64,000 nucleotides of DNA from Paulownia fortunei (GCA_019321725.1 JAGSPU010000052.1:2542001-2606000), one strand, 5' to 3'. Positions 28,071 to 40,760 are shown, counted from the first letter of the stretch. Notes: generated by a model not told the origin, from the letters alone. Program-made: numbers and translations.

Positions 28071-28369
28071 CCCAATTACTTAGGTGATTTCTACAAAGTT
28101 TAGCCCGTGAGGGCTAACATTTCAACACAAGTTGTCAAGCCCCAAGTGGCTCTTGTTCAAGTACTTAATAAATTTTTGCAAGATCAATGAAGTTATTCAC
28201 ATTGCATTACAACTGCGTATCTACTTGCTGTACTACTTAACAAAACTCTATACTGCCACCGACCTTGGAGGTCGATGAAATTCCCTTAAGGTCACCAATG
28301 ATTCTGCCCAGCTCAATCCTAAATCTTACAAGTTTGAATTTTCTTGAGGCCAACTACAAAGTGCATCCC

Positions 28370-28545
28370 AGGATTATCCGCCATCCGTTGAGGTTAGCCA
28401 AAACTTAGCCCCAGATGGTTCAAGGGAATTCCTGCGAGATGAAAAACTTAAAAAACCTACACGTCCCAGGATTACCCGCTATCCATTTAGATTAGCTAAA
28501 GTCTAGCCCCGGATGATTTAAGGAAATCCCCATGAGACAAAAAAC
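28370..28545. repeat. Tandem pair of about 95-base units
   Basis: The block 'tcccaggattatccgccatcc' to 'gatgaaaaacttaa' recurs next to itself as 'tcccaggattacccgctatcc' to 'gacaaaaaacttaa'. Confidence 0.65.
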
Positions 28546-28900
28546 TTAAGAGCTCTACCGGTTTCCACACTTAAGAAGTTCTACCGAACTCTACTTTCAA
28601 AGAGCCCTACCGACTCCTACACTTAAGAGGTCTTACCGACCTTCACCCTCGAGAAGTCCTACTGGCTCCCACACTTGAGAAGTCCTACCGACCTTTATAT
28701 TCGAGGAGCCTTACCGACTCTCACACTGGTTCTATCGACCTCTACCTTCGAGAAGCCTTACCGACTCCCACACTTGAGAGGTCATATCGACCTCCACAAC
28801 AGCCCTACTGACTCTCACACTTGAGAGGTCCACCAGACCTCCAATCTCGAGAAGCTATACCGGCTCGCAATATAAGAAGCCATACCGACTTCTTCATCAA
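28545..28900. repeat. Tandem repeat, about 27-base units in alternating pairs
   Basis: Units of the type 'acttgagaggtcctaccgacc' alternate with 'ttcgagaagccttaccgactc', making a two-part period of about 55 bases over some 350 bases. Confidence 0.7.
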
Positions 28901-30264
28901 GGGCAGTATAAAGCAAATAATCATTGCATAAAGTGACAAAAAAATCTAAGTAAATGGACTAAGTATATGAAGAAGATGAACAATTCACCCGGGCTAAGCC
29001 CCCTGATGAGCTATGACCACGTGGACTGCGAAGTGCTGCGACTAGGAAAAAGACGAGCAACCTCGCTCGTACATAAAGGAGAAACACTCCAAGTCAAATC
29101 TAGGTTGAGCCCAACTAGTTTCAACATGCTCGATCTGAAAAAAAAAAACAGGTCGAGCTGGTCAGGACGAGCCAAGCATGGCTCGACCTGAAAAAATAAA
29201 ATAAAAGAAAAAAAGAAAGGAAGACGTCATCCATATCATCGTACCCTCATGTGGAGCTCACACGACAATACACCCCTAAGAGGTACTCTCGCACCCCATG
29301 ATGAGCTTTCTCGCCATCGCGTCCCAAGAAGAGTCCTGGTGCCATTGCCCCCCAAAAGGAGCTCACGCATTATTGTGACCCTGAGAGAAGTTCTCGCACC
29401 TCTAGGGAGGAGCTCGCGATAAGAAAAGACTAATGGTGCAACCTCCATATAAAATGATAAACTCGAAAAGAGTGACTTCACGACGACCTACGTTCATCGC
29501 CCTTCGAAGGGGGAGAAGACATACCACCACCTTTACTCCTATAGTGCCACCTCTATCAACACCACTCATCTCGCTAAAAGTAGGCAGCGCACCCTTTCGC
29601 CAAGAGCGCGTGAAAAACCAGACTCCTTGAACTTTCGGGACCATGGGGTAAAGTAAATGGTCTCTATAAATCCGAACAAAAATCCCACTAAGTAATTGAC
29701 TCGACATGACCACTCCAACCAACTCCCTAACTAGATAAAGTGATCAAACCGAAAGGGATGCAGATATGACAATTAGCAATTACAACATGCTTACATTATG
29801 CTCGACCTGTGCTAGACAAGCTTGCATGACCTGCTCGCTTGACCAATGCATGTGCACCATGCTAGACCTACGCACGCATCTTGCTCCACCTATACGTGTG
29901 CAACACGCTTTACCTGCACGTAACACTTGCCTACTGTTGCATGCGCCACCACCGATTGACTTAGCAGTACTACCTTTACACGAACACCGCTCGATGCAAC
30001 GACAGACAAACATTACTGCGGCGGCAACGTCCTAGTGCCGTCACCCCAACCTCTACGACATCACCGGGTCACGGTTCTCTTAATTTTGAACTCCGCCATG
30101 AGATTGTACTGATGAGTTTGACACAATATCAAGAGCGAGAAATAGAGACTGATAAAAATCCAAGTATTTCTATATCAATGCATAAGCACAACGAAAAGCT
30201 TACACATTTGACTCAAAAACTCAACTTGACAGATAAGGAATGCAATCTAAAACTACTCACCTCA

Positions 30265-30345
30265 AGATGACATGCCCCAAGCTACTCACCCCAAATGTGA
30301 TATGTCCAAAGCCATTCACCTCAATAGGTGACACACTCCAACACT
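30265..30345. repeat. Three short units of about 29 bases
   Basis: 'ctcacctcaagatgacatgcc', 'ctcaccccaaatgtgatatgt' and 'ttcacctcaataggtgacaca' follow one another just before the right LTR. Confidence 0.6.
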
Positions 30346-30398
30346 CTTTACTTTCGATCACCCTCCCTACGCGAGACTTAACTGAGAGTTGGGGCTTA

Positions 30399-30754
30399 TG
30401 ATGGGCCATAAGCCCAAAATAGGCCAAATAGGCTAACTTCAAAAGGTCCATCTAGATTATGGGTTGGAACATAGACATGATTCAATGGACCAAGTTCTAG
30501 GACTCCACAACAATATAAGACAAATTGGGTTATAAAGCTCAAACTAAACCCATTAAGCCATAAGGCTCATTTCCACGAAAACTCTCACATCAACACATAA
30601 ATACTTCAGTCTTCATTATTAAAAGATACGCGATTAATTACGTAAATATATATTATCAATATTTCTGGTCTGCATTTATTTGCTCTGAAACTGATTTGAG
30701 CGTCGGAGGATTTTCATTGGATCAACCCCGACTCCCCCTGACAACTTTTTGTGA
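30399..30754 (+). repeat. Right LTR
   Basis: Starts TGATGGGCCATAAGCCC and ends near 'aactttttgtga', matching the left copy in length and order. The purine tract just upstream supports a plus-strand 3' LTR. Confidence 0.75.
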
Positions 30755-32707
30755 TTGCTAAATACTAAATTGAGATTGTTTTATTAACTTCAAACTACTA
30801 TTTATTTTAAGGAACAACCCAATACATATCAATTATTATATCTAATTTTGATTAATTTTCAGATTTAATAATTATAAAGAATTATATTATTCATCGTGAT
30901 ATCAAAGACTAATGAATAAACTATTACACAAGTGATTTCAAATTACTAAAAAAAAAAAAAAACCTCATCTTCACATCCATATCATTTAATTTACTAATTT
31001 TCAATTCTACTCGTTAAGCGAAGAATTAAAAATAATAATTCAAATTCAACTCATAAGGTAGAATTCATTTTGCTTCGTTGAACAAGCTTCTACGCATTGC
31101 CAAAAATCGATAAAAAAGTTAGATTAAATTTGAACAATATCTTTTCTTTAAGCTCAATTAATTTCTTTTTGTTTGGTAAGTTTTGCCTTAATAGATTATC
31201 ACTTTATTTTATTTTTTTTGATTTATCACGTGTAATGTGACTCATAATAAGTTTAACTAAAGTTGAGGGCCAGTTGAGAGTATGTAACTTAGGGCCATTT
31301 GGTTTCATTTTTAAATCATTTTGATGCTTCCAGTATTTTCAGATTGAAAATATTTTAACTATATTTTCGTATAAAAATTAAAATATATTTGAATTTAATA
31401 ATTCAACGTAGATTATATAAATTTGAAAATAAAAATATTATTTTTTATAATAATTTTCGTATAAAAAAGTAAAATATTAGTAAGTTTTGAAAATAAGTTT
31501 GATAAATTTATAAAATGCATGAAATGAAATGTTGTATATTTAAAAATAAATTTTAAAAATAAAAATAAATTGTCCTTGTTATGAAAATGAGTAAAATAAA
31601 TATATTTTTCAGAAATTTGAATAGTAAAAAGTAAAGTTTATACTTTGTGAAAAGGAAAACAAACGGGCTCTTATTGTACAACTCTAATTAATGACCGTTG
31701 AGAAGTTGGCTCCATCCCAAAACCTTAAATGCATAGTTTGGCACCCTCCCCAATCCAACTGTTTCCATCAATGCCATCTCTCTCTAGCCTTGTCTCACAA
31801 GTATATATACACATATTTGTATGTGTATACACATTTTTGTATGAATGTAATACGCAAAGAGGGTCACAAAAAATTGACACCCAGAAACAGAATTATTGTG
31901 AAGAGTTTCAGTTTCATAAGTTGCATGCAATTTAATCATGTTTTTTGTTTGATGCACAAGAATGCTGGCTCTTACACTGGGCAATCTTTGAAGGGTTGTT
32001 GGAATTTTGACTCATTCTTGTAGTAATCGACAAGTAAAGGTTGGTGCTTTTGTGGAATTCTTTTCTTTTCTTTAATTGCGATGTTATCTGCTTGGTAGAT
32101 GAACAAACTCTGGCGGAATGTACAATGTTTTCTTGATTTTTTGGTATATTTAATTGTGATGTGTTTTAAGTGTAGGTCAATACATATCTAATGAAATAAA
32201 ATCTTGAACTGATGAATCATCATCTGATTGTGCTTTGTCTGTTGTACACTATTGTGGGGGATTAAGAAAACTATAGAATTGGAGGGTTTGAAATTTGAGT
32301 TAAACAGAGATCACAAATTAGTTCAGATTTAGGTGAAAATTTCACTAGTAAAGATTCTGTTTTGCATGTAGTCACCCGGACTATCTGGAACCCAAATTTT
32401 GAGGTCAGTAGTGAGTTATTAGTTGTTGTTAGATTCAGAAAACAAATGGGCATAAGTCAAACAAAAAATCTGCAAGTGCGACTATACATAACTACCGATG
32501 AGAGTGTTTCTAATTTAAAGAGAATTCAAGTTGAAGCAGAAGCAAGCTGTCTCAATGACCTGCTTTGCTTGATTATTTGTTTTATGGATAGTGTTGAAAT
32601 TAGAGTTAATAACTAGTTATAAGTTAATTATTTTCAAAGTTGCATTTTCTGGATTTCAGTGCAGTGTAGTCTTGTGGATTATTGGATCTTGATTTTACGT
32701 GGAAAAG
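30755..32707. other. Intergenic upstream of GPDH
   Basis: AT-rich DNA with one MITE candidate (listed separately). 31680-32700 probably contains the GPDH promoter and 5' UTR, but no unambiguous TATA or splice pattern lets me place them. Confidence 0.4.
31290..31673. mobile_element. MITE candidate with 'gggcc(a/c)tttg' ends
   Basis: The left end 'tagggccatttggtttcatt' and the inverted right end 'taagagcccgtttgttttcc' are imperfect inverted repeats around about 380 bases of AT-rich, non-coding DNA. Ends of this type are common in plant hAT-like MITEs. The target-site duplication is unclear. Confidence 0.5.
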
Positions 32708-33156
32708 ATGGTTGGCAGCATTGAGGTTGCAAGCAACAACTCATACTCAAATGGGGCTGTACAGAACCACAACGGTTTGGAAGAGAAGCTAGATGAACTT
32801 CGAGGATTTCTAGGCAAAGCTGATGGTGATCTTTTGAAGATTGTTGGTGTAGGAGCAGGTGCATGGGCAGTGTATTTGCAGCTTTGCTTCAAGACAGCTA
32901 CGGCCAATTTCGAGATAAGGTTCAGATTAGGATATGGAGAAGACCTGGAAGAGCTGTCGATAGGGCTACAGCAGAACATTTATTTGAAGTAATCAACTCG
33001 AGGGAAGATGTATTGAGGAGGTTGATCAGGAGATGTGCATATCTAAAATATGTTGAGGCACGATTGGGTGACCGGACTCTTTATGCAGATGAGATTTTGA
33101 AAGATGGATTCTGTCTGAACATGATTGATACACCACTTTGCCCTATGAAGGTTGTG

Positions 33157-33194
<38 letters not shown>

Positions 33195-35449
33195 AATTAA
33201 TGGATTGCCTTCAACTGAAACTCGTGAAGTTTTTGAAGAGATCAGAAAGTATTGGAAGGAGAGAATCACCACACCAATCATAATATCTTTGGCAAAGGGT
33301 ATAGAGGCTGAACTGGACCCATCTCCTCGTATAATTACTCCTACACAAATGATTAATCAAGCAAGTAAGGATATTCCCTGTTATCTTTTTCTTCATATTG
33401 CGACTAGCTTCCTGTATTTCACAATCTATACATTCAGATTACAAGTACTTGTGTCTCCTTTCCTAATCTCAAGTGACAGTTTACTTATGGTTGTTTAGGC
33501 TTATCTGAATGAGTATAGAAATATGAAACTTGTTTTGGAGCTTTATTCCTTTGTTAAACACCAATTCGCCTTAAAACGAATAGGTTGGTTCTTTTTATCT
33601 CCATTCAAGAGGAAGCCAGTATGCTAGTTTTATACATTTGATCTTCTACTTCTTTATCATTTATATTTTTATTACACGGTCATGGGTTTTTAAAAGTTGG
33701 GATATGTCATGTCATCTTGTTATTGATGCTTCATCCTTCCCACCTCTCTATTACTTTGCAATAAAAGAGGAAAAACAGAATGTCTCTCACATAAACCAAG
33801 CTGTCATGGTATGAATATCCCAAAAAAGTGTCGTTTTTCTTCTTTCATTTTCATTAACTATACCACATCTGCCTGGCAGCCGGAGTCCCAATAGAGAACA
33901 TTCTGTATCTTGGTGGACCAAATATTGCTTCAGAGATATACAACAAGGAATATGCTAATGCCCGTATATGTGGAGCTGAAAAATGGAGATTAACTCTTGC
34001 AAAGTTCTTAAGGCAGCCTCACTTCATTGTATGGGATAACAGTGACCTTGTCACACATGAAGTTATGGGAGGCTTGAAAAATGTTTATGCCATTGGAGCT
34101 GGTAACTTTTAACACCATCTCCATCTCATTATTCAGCTTTTGTTTTCATTTCATTTCACTCATGTTGTCTTCAGCTGATTGTTTTGCCGTCCTAGAAGTT
34201 ATTTTTAGTCTTTGGGGATGAAAATGTTTTGAGAGTCAAGAAGTAGTTACAGTTTCAAAATCTGTATTTTTCACCATCGAACGTTTTCATATTGAGAGTC
34301 GCTCTTAAGTAACAATCTGATGCTTCTTTAATTCTTTTGCTCAGGCATGGTGGCAGCTCTAACTAATGAAAGTGCTACAGGAAAATCAGTATATTTTGCA
34401 CACTGTACATCAGAGATGATATTCATTACTCATTTGTTGACTGAAGAACCAGAGAAGCTTGCAGGGCCTTTGCTTGCTGACACATACGTTACCCTGCTGA
34501 AAGGTCGTAATGCATGGTATGGCCAGATGATAGCCAAGGGACAACTGAGCCTGGATATGGGTGACAGCATCAGCAAAGGAACTATTCAGGTCGATATGAA
34601 ATCCTTAAATATGCATATGGGTGATTTTGACAATAATTGCTGCTATGGAGTTCACATTTTCACATGATGCTATTAGGTCGGGGGAACAAAGTTCTTCCCA
34701 TCTCTGATGTAGACAAGCTTTTAAGCTCCAAATAAGTCAAATTCTTATGAAATTCTTGGGCTACTTGTAGGATTTTGTTTTTTTCTAATGAAATATATAT
34801 TCAACTCCATTGTACTTTAGGCTTCAGCATTTGATTAGGCAACCTTTCATTACTATGCATAAAACAATATTTTCTTTTCTAGTTTTGTGGAATGAGGATG
34901 GGTGGTTTTTTCTTATAAAGATCTCCGGTTTCGACATGAGAGAGTTTCAGTATTTGTGTCTCTAGAAAACAACTATAATAATGAATATTTTCTTGAAAAT
35001 TTCCAGGGAGTTTCTGCTATCGAAGCATTTTATGAACTCCTAAGCCAGGCTAGTTTAAATGTATTGCACCCTGAAGCAAACAAGCCAGTTGCCCCAGTTG
35101 AGCTGTGCCCCATCCTGAAGATATTGTATAAAATTCTCATTACCAGGTAAATTCTGTTCATAAGTTTTAATATTAAGAAAACAAAAATACTAGAGGGCAT
35201 TATATTCTCAAAAGCATTTTGTTACATTAGCATTGCAATATGATCATTAACTCTTGTGAAGTATAATTTTCTTTTTCAATTAGCATCAGACACATACTAT
35301 GACTAGCTTGTCTTGCCATCTGCAGGGAACAAGGAGCACAAGCAATTCTTCTAGCACTAAGGGATGAAAACCTGAATGATCCACGTGACCGTATTGAGAT
35401 TGCACAAACTCATGCCTTCTACAGGCCTTCACTTCTTGGGCACCCTTGA
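32708..35449 (+). CDS. GPDHC1: NAD-dependent glycerol-3-phosphate dehydrogenase, cytosolic (one frameshift)
   Basis: Interconverts dihydroxyacetone phosphate and glycerol 3-phosphate with NAD(H), feeding lipid synthesis and redox balance in the cytosol. Exons: 32708-33364, 33880-34101, 34345-34589, 35007-35146, 35326-35449. All junctions keep frame, giving 462 residues once one base is restored, the length I recall for Arabidopsis GPDHC1. Motifs: Rossmann loop [40 protein letters not shown], and the end RPSLLGHP. The only break is near 32866, where a G-run (TGGG, expected TGGGG) shifts frame inside the NAD-binding loop. The start is the ATG giving MVGSIEVAS; there is no transit peptide. Neighbours match At2g41530-41560. 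Confidence 0.92.
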
Positions 35450-36939
35450 CTGAATCCCAATGATGAGACCAATGAGTAAATAAGGGATACTGATTGTCTA
35501 GATGAAGGATATAGGGTGACAAACATGAATATTTTCTTATACTGGGAGGGTAGTAATTACATATACAACATACTTCTTGGTGACAATGTTGGATGGGACT
35601 TGCATCATTTGATATTGTATAATCAAATATATCTGCATTATTTGAAACTTGAAAGTTCAGATGTGTCAACATTGATAATTTTGCCTTGAGGTCATGCTTT
35701 TCTACTGGTATTTATTTTCTCCAATGAAGCTGTCAATTTGCCCCTCATTTCCTGGCAGGTACAAACTTCTGAAGTAGACTAGTAGCAAAATTTTTCTTTA
35801 CTAGGCCTTTCTCACTTGTGGTTAAAACAATTCTGTTATTGATGTCAGTTCATCCTTTTCATGGCCTACACACCATAGACAATGCATTCTAGCGCCACTT
35901 CTCAGTAACAGCACCACTCTTTGCCATTGATCAAACAAAGGAAACATCATTAATCTTACAATTGATGGCAAAATGCTTATCGTTTGCTTTGCAGATTTCA
36001 ACCCTTTTGTATCACTTGTTGCATAGTTGCATTCATCAGATATACAGGCCTGGAAACAGTCAGAGCACAACACAACTCACTTTCTTGACAGAAGCAGCAG
36101 TTTTGAATGCAAACTAGAAAACAACCATTCTGTGACCATTTTTTTTTACTCATTTTCCCTCAAGACTTGTGATCAATCTTGATATTTCTAGTGACATCAT
36201 TTGCATCAATTTTTGGGTTGATCAACAATAACAGAGCCACTTTGTCATGTGGAAAAATTCATAGTATTAGGTTCTTTATAAGTTGGGATTTTTCTAGGCT
36301 TGGTTTTGAGCTAATCTAAAACTCTCATCTCTGCTGCAAATCAAAAGAACAAATGGAAAAAAAATAAACACAAAAAGGTGATCAATTATGTTTTCCTGCC
36401 CATATTCTAGAGAGTAACTTCATTATTGATTACACGAATTATTAAAAAATCAAATATATATTCTTTTTCTAATTTCAAGTACCCTATAATTACCTATGTA
36501 TTTATGTAGTACAAGTCTTAACTTATTAGATTTGACTGCTATAAGCCCCATTTATATATAATTCCAGTTAAAATAGTTTACATTTATATTTGCACATGAT
36601 ATGGGATATCCACTATTCAATTGATTTAAGTGCATAAAAATAGTAATCATAAAATCTGACCTTACTTTTTATTTTGCCTAAAATATAAGCAAACCTAGCT
36701 ATTAAATTTCAAAAGAATAAATGGAAAATCATTTTTCATATATATATATAATATTCAATCTATATATCTGTTTAATCTATAAACTATGACAAAGGACACC
36801 TCAAAATAATTTTCGACGTTTTGCTTTGGGCCTTTGGCCCTTTTGTCTCTGTTCCTTGACCGTCGCTACAAATATCTGGACATACATGTATGACCCTGTG
36901 GACAGCAGAGAAGAAGAGTTTTAGTGTGTCTGTGCAGAA
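35450..36939. other. GPDH 3' flank and SFGH upstream region
   Basis: About 300 bases of probable GPDH 3' UTR are followed by AT-rich spacer. No gene or clear element was recognised. Confidence 0.4.
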
Positions 36940-39721
36940 ATGGAGTCCAACGACAAACCAACAGAAATCAGCAGCACAAAGATGTTTGGTGGATACAACA
37001 AGAGATACAAACACTACAGCCCAACACTGGGCTGCTCCATGACCTTCCACATCTACTTCCCTCTTCTTCCCCTTCCCACAAATTCCCTGTATGTCCTTTC
37101 CCCTCTCCGATACCCCCTCCCCGGCAATGCTTTTTTCATCTGTCCCTCAGATACCCATTTCTCAATTTTCCCCAAAGATTCCTGCTTTCGCATAGATGCC
37201 AGTAAAGATTCAATTTTTATGGATGCCTGCTTGTAATTGGCGAATCTCTTTGTTTTGAGTGTGCTTGTTCATGGGTTTTTGGGTTCTTGATTCTTGATTT
37301 TGAGTAGTAGTAGTATCTTGGCGTTTTTGTACGGAGACCCTTGCGGTTGCTTAATTCCTGCATTGTGTAGTATTAAAAATCTTCAAGTCTAGGGATTAAT
37401 GACTTTCACGTTAAAAGTGTACTATATTTGTTTATGAGTTGTATAAGTCCTTGAAATGTTGATTACTGAATTTCTAAATTAGCTTTATCCATGTTGTTTT
37501 TCTTATGAATGGTTGTTGAATGATGATTTTGTACTCTTTGAAATATTTGTGTCACTAGGTTTGTGCAAAATTTGGAATGTCTTAATTTGTTTGGTATGAT
37601 TAATTCTCCAGCTAATGACATATTCCTGAAGCTCGACTGATTTTTCTGTAGAACATGGGCCTCATTTTTTAACCTTCCTTAATGGCTTCCTTTAATCATT
37701 CATAGGTACTTTACTGGCTTTCTGGCCTTACATGCACGGATGAGAACTTTATAGCCAAATCTGGTGCTCAGCGTGTTGCTTCAAGTGAGGGTCACAGATA
37801 CTTCTCCAAGTAAGTTTTTCCTGCTGAATTTTATACTCAGTATTGTTGACTATGATTCTAGTAGTGAATTATCTGTCTTTTATTGCAGGAGGCTTGAATG
37901 TTGAAGGAGAGTCAGACAGCTGGGATTTTGGCGTAGGTGTGTCTCAAGGATCTCTTTGTATACCATTGCTTTCTGTCCGGCTCAATCACTTCACGAATAC
38001 ATGTAACATAGGATCTAAATTTGTAAGGTCATGGAATTAGTTTCATAACTTGACACATTCAGCCTTTGTCCTTTCCCCAGCTTGACACATCTTGGGCATC
38101 TATATTTGGTCATTCAATGGGCTGACATGGCGCTCTGACAATTTACCTAAAAAATTTGGACAAATACAAGGTAGTCAAGTTTAATATTTACCTTTCTAAT
38201 ATTGACTAACCTTTACTTTTATGGCTCGGAAGTAAAAAAATGTTAAGACTTTGATGAGATTTATTTAGAAAAAAATGGACAGCTATTCTGTTAATGTACT
38301 GCATTATCAACTTCTTAAAAGAATACACTTTTCCTTGTGTGCAGCTGCAAAAGATCTGAATACTGCAAAAGTTATATATCTTGATCTATCATAAGTTAAT
38401 ATCTTATAAGCCATTGCGTAGCTCCTTCATTGTATTTTTCATTACATTTTTTAACTGAACTGATTGGTTCTTATGTTCCTCATTGCTTATTTTCAGTCCG
38501 TGTCAGCTTTTGCACCTATTGCCAATCCTATAAATTGTCCCTGGGGCCAGAAAGCTTTCACAATTTACTTGGGTGAAAATAGAGCTGCCTGGGAGGTATG
38601 ATCTTTTGGTGGCTATGACCTGTTCGAAATTATATTTTCTTAAGCGCTTTAGTTGAATCTTTTTATAAAATATTATCATCAATATGCAGGAATATGATGC
38701 CACTTTTCTTTTATCAAAATTCAATAAAGTATCGACCACTATCCTCATTGATCAGGTACACTACCTAATTTATTGGCTTTAATTATTTATCATCACCTTG
38801 AAACTATAGTGAAACTGATGGAATGGGTATCACTTCCATTCATTTCTCTTCTTAGTCGATCCACTGCTTTAGAATTATGATATCTTTTTAAAATGTAGAT
38901 AAATAAATAAATGGCGGTCATGCTTTTGGCTTCATTTTTCAGTTTGAAATGATTTTTTTAGACTTTGGCATTGCTTTCTACCATCTTCAATGCTGCTGGA
39001 GACACAGGACTTACAACAGCTAAATGCACTTTCTTCTGGGGATATGTCTAACAAGTGCAGCTACAGATGTCATCTGAAGACTGTGACATACAATGCACAA
39101 ACAAATGAGTGAACTTTGACTTGACATTTGCATACTATCTGAAATCGTGGCCTGCTATTATATAAATATAAATGAGGAATAAGTTGGTTTAAGTTGAACC
39201 AAGAACATAGTAAATGAATTTTACTTTTCAGGATAATGTAAAAATGCGTTTTAGTCTAAAAGTGAGATTTCTTCTCAATTAAGTGAAAAATGCAACTGCC
39301 ATCAGTATGTGTTTTGTCTCCGGCAAAAGAGATAAGATTTGCATAAATCCAACTTTGTGGATGCAGACGATTTATGTTTATGAAAGAATGCTACAGTTGG
39401 TAATGACTTATATCTTTCACATATTTTAAGTACGTTATGCAATTGAAATCTAAATAATTTTTTTTTTTTTTTTTTTTGGAAAAAGCAATTTCTTGGTGTC
39501 AAATGCATGTCATTTATCACCCAATCTTCCATTTTGTGCAAGGAGATGAGGACAAATTATTGAGTGAACAACTCCAACCACACAAGTTTGAGGAGGCTTG
39601 TCGGAAGGCTACTGTTCCTCTATTGCTGCGAATGCAGCCTGGTTATGATCACTCCTACTATTTCGTTGCTACTTTTATAGATGACCATATCCGTCACCAT
39701 GCTCAAGCTCTTAACCTGTAA
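36940..39721 (+). pseudogene. SFGH: S-formylglutathione hydrolase, decayed
   Basis: The intact enzyme hydrolyses S-formylglutathione to formate and glutathione in formaldehyde detoxification (esterase D family). Exons still visible: 36940-37088 (MFGGYNKRYKHYSPTLGCSM), 37706-37809 ([14 protein letters not shown]), 37889-37936 (GLNVEGESDSWDFGVG), 38081-38170, 38497-38595 ([14 protein letters not shown]), 38690-38755, and about 39542-39721 ([13 protein letters not shown]). Lesions: the exon that should follow DFGVG (family motif around FYLNATQEKW) is absent from 37937-38080. Exon 2 lacks 14 bases. The nucleophile motif GHSMGGHG reads GHSMG-stop-HG, with TGA at 38123-38125. The last intron ends 'gcaa' where the frame needs AG. 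Exon 1 also lacks one base in a C-run. The lost exon and the stop make an active protein implausible. Confidence 0.9.
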
Positions 39722-39888
39722 TGTCTATGTTCTCTAGCTTTAGATAATTTCAAATAAATTGCCAAAACTCCATTTTTTGACCAATTGTCCTAGAATTGTA
39801 TACTGCAAGCAGGTTACTTCTTACTTTATTCTGGCGCTTCAAGCATGCTTTGGGAGATTTATGTACTGGTTTGTAGTTATCATCAATT

Positions 39889-39994
39889 ATGTCCGAAGGC
39901 ACTGGTTTTGATTGGCATCATGATAACAACTCTATATATATATATATATAGAGTTGTTATCATGATGCCAATCAAAACCAGTGCCTTCGGACAT
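39889..39994. repeat. Perfect 106-base palindrome with (TA)n centre
   Basis: Arms 39889-39941 and 39942-39994 are exact inverted copies. The outer part reads 'atgtccgaaggcactgg' and the centre is an 18-base TA run. The sequence could form a cruciform or hairpin. Confidence 0.9.
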
Positions 39995-40600
39995 GATTTC
40001 TAAATCATTTCTGAACTTTTTTAAGGGTCTTCCCATTTTACAAGTTCTAAATTGCTTAAGTTACATTTTGAGTGTTTTCTGCAAATTTTGACTAAGGAAA
40101 GAGCTATATCTGACTCAAGTTCTAGCATGATGAAAAGAAAGTTAATCTTTTCATGTCAGTTTAAATGTTTTGAATTTTTTTTTTTGTTTTTATTTGATTG
40201 TTTATCTTTGTTGGTTAAAACCATAATTTGAAATCGCATTGGTTTTACTTAACATAATTACAGTTTGGAATTATTTTTGAAAAAATGGCATGTAATTCGG
40301 TTTTAAATTAATTAAAAAAAACACAAAATCGTACCACGATTACCACTAGTGGATCCCCAGAGAAGTCTTTTTGGTTTTTATCACTGCAATATACTTATAT
40401 TCTGTTCATTTCAAGAACTTGGCACTCTTTTCCTTGCTAGTCTAACGTTGTGTTTGCATCACAAATCTTGAAACTCTTGCCACACACTGATATGGAAGGG
40501 AAGATTCTATATAATTACAATGTGTTAGCAGAATTACAATGCATTAGTCGAATTAGAATAATGTACACTATCATATTATTCAATTAAATTATCATATATA
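39995..40600. other. Spacer between SFGH remnant and UGT-A
   Basis: AT-rich DNA. From about 40470 'ttgaaactcttgccacacactg' matches copies near 50440 and 58890, marking the left edge of the duplicated UGT flank. Confidence 0.5.
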
Positions 40601-40614
40601 TAGTGTTATCCTGC

Positions 40615-40760
40615 ATAAAACGGAGTGCTAACACAAGCAAAACCAAGTATCCAAACTATGACCAGTACAACACAATCAAAGCCAACTATCCAAACTATGA
40701 CAAAAATAATACAAGCAAAGCCAAGTATCCAAACTATGACAAAAAGAAAGGGACTAATAT
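40615..40760. repeat. Short tandem repeat in the UGT-A 3' flank
   Basis: Three to four units of about 39 bases of the type 'gcaaagccaagtatccaaac' plus 'tatgacaaaaa'. Shorter versions occur in the 3' flanks of UGT-B (about 45665-45745), UGT-C (54185-54275) and UGT-D (62370-62455). Confidence 0.75.

Larger units (their letters stand above)
26922..30754 (+). mobile_element. Non-autonomous LTR retroelement, about 3.8 kb
   Basis: Two direct repeats of about 355 bases flank an internal region with no gag, protease, reverse transcriptase or integrase motif in any frame. Orientation is plus. A leader motif 'ttttggcgctgtctgtggga', which resembles the leader of plant Ty3-type elements, lies about 75 bases inside the left repeat, and a purine-rich 'gagagttgggg' precedes the right one. 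The interior is mostly degenerate tandem repeats. The LTRs differ at many sites, so the insertion is old. I could not identify a target-site duplication, so the outer ends are approximate. It would depend on proteins from another element. Confidence 0.75.

Noticed and set aside
40615..40760. CRISPR-like repeat array
   Set aside because: Units are contiguous degenerate tandem repeats without unique spacers, in a plant nuclear context.
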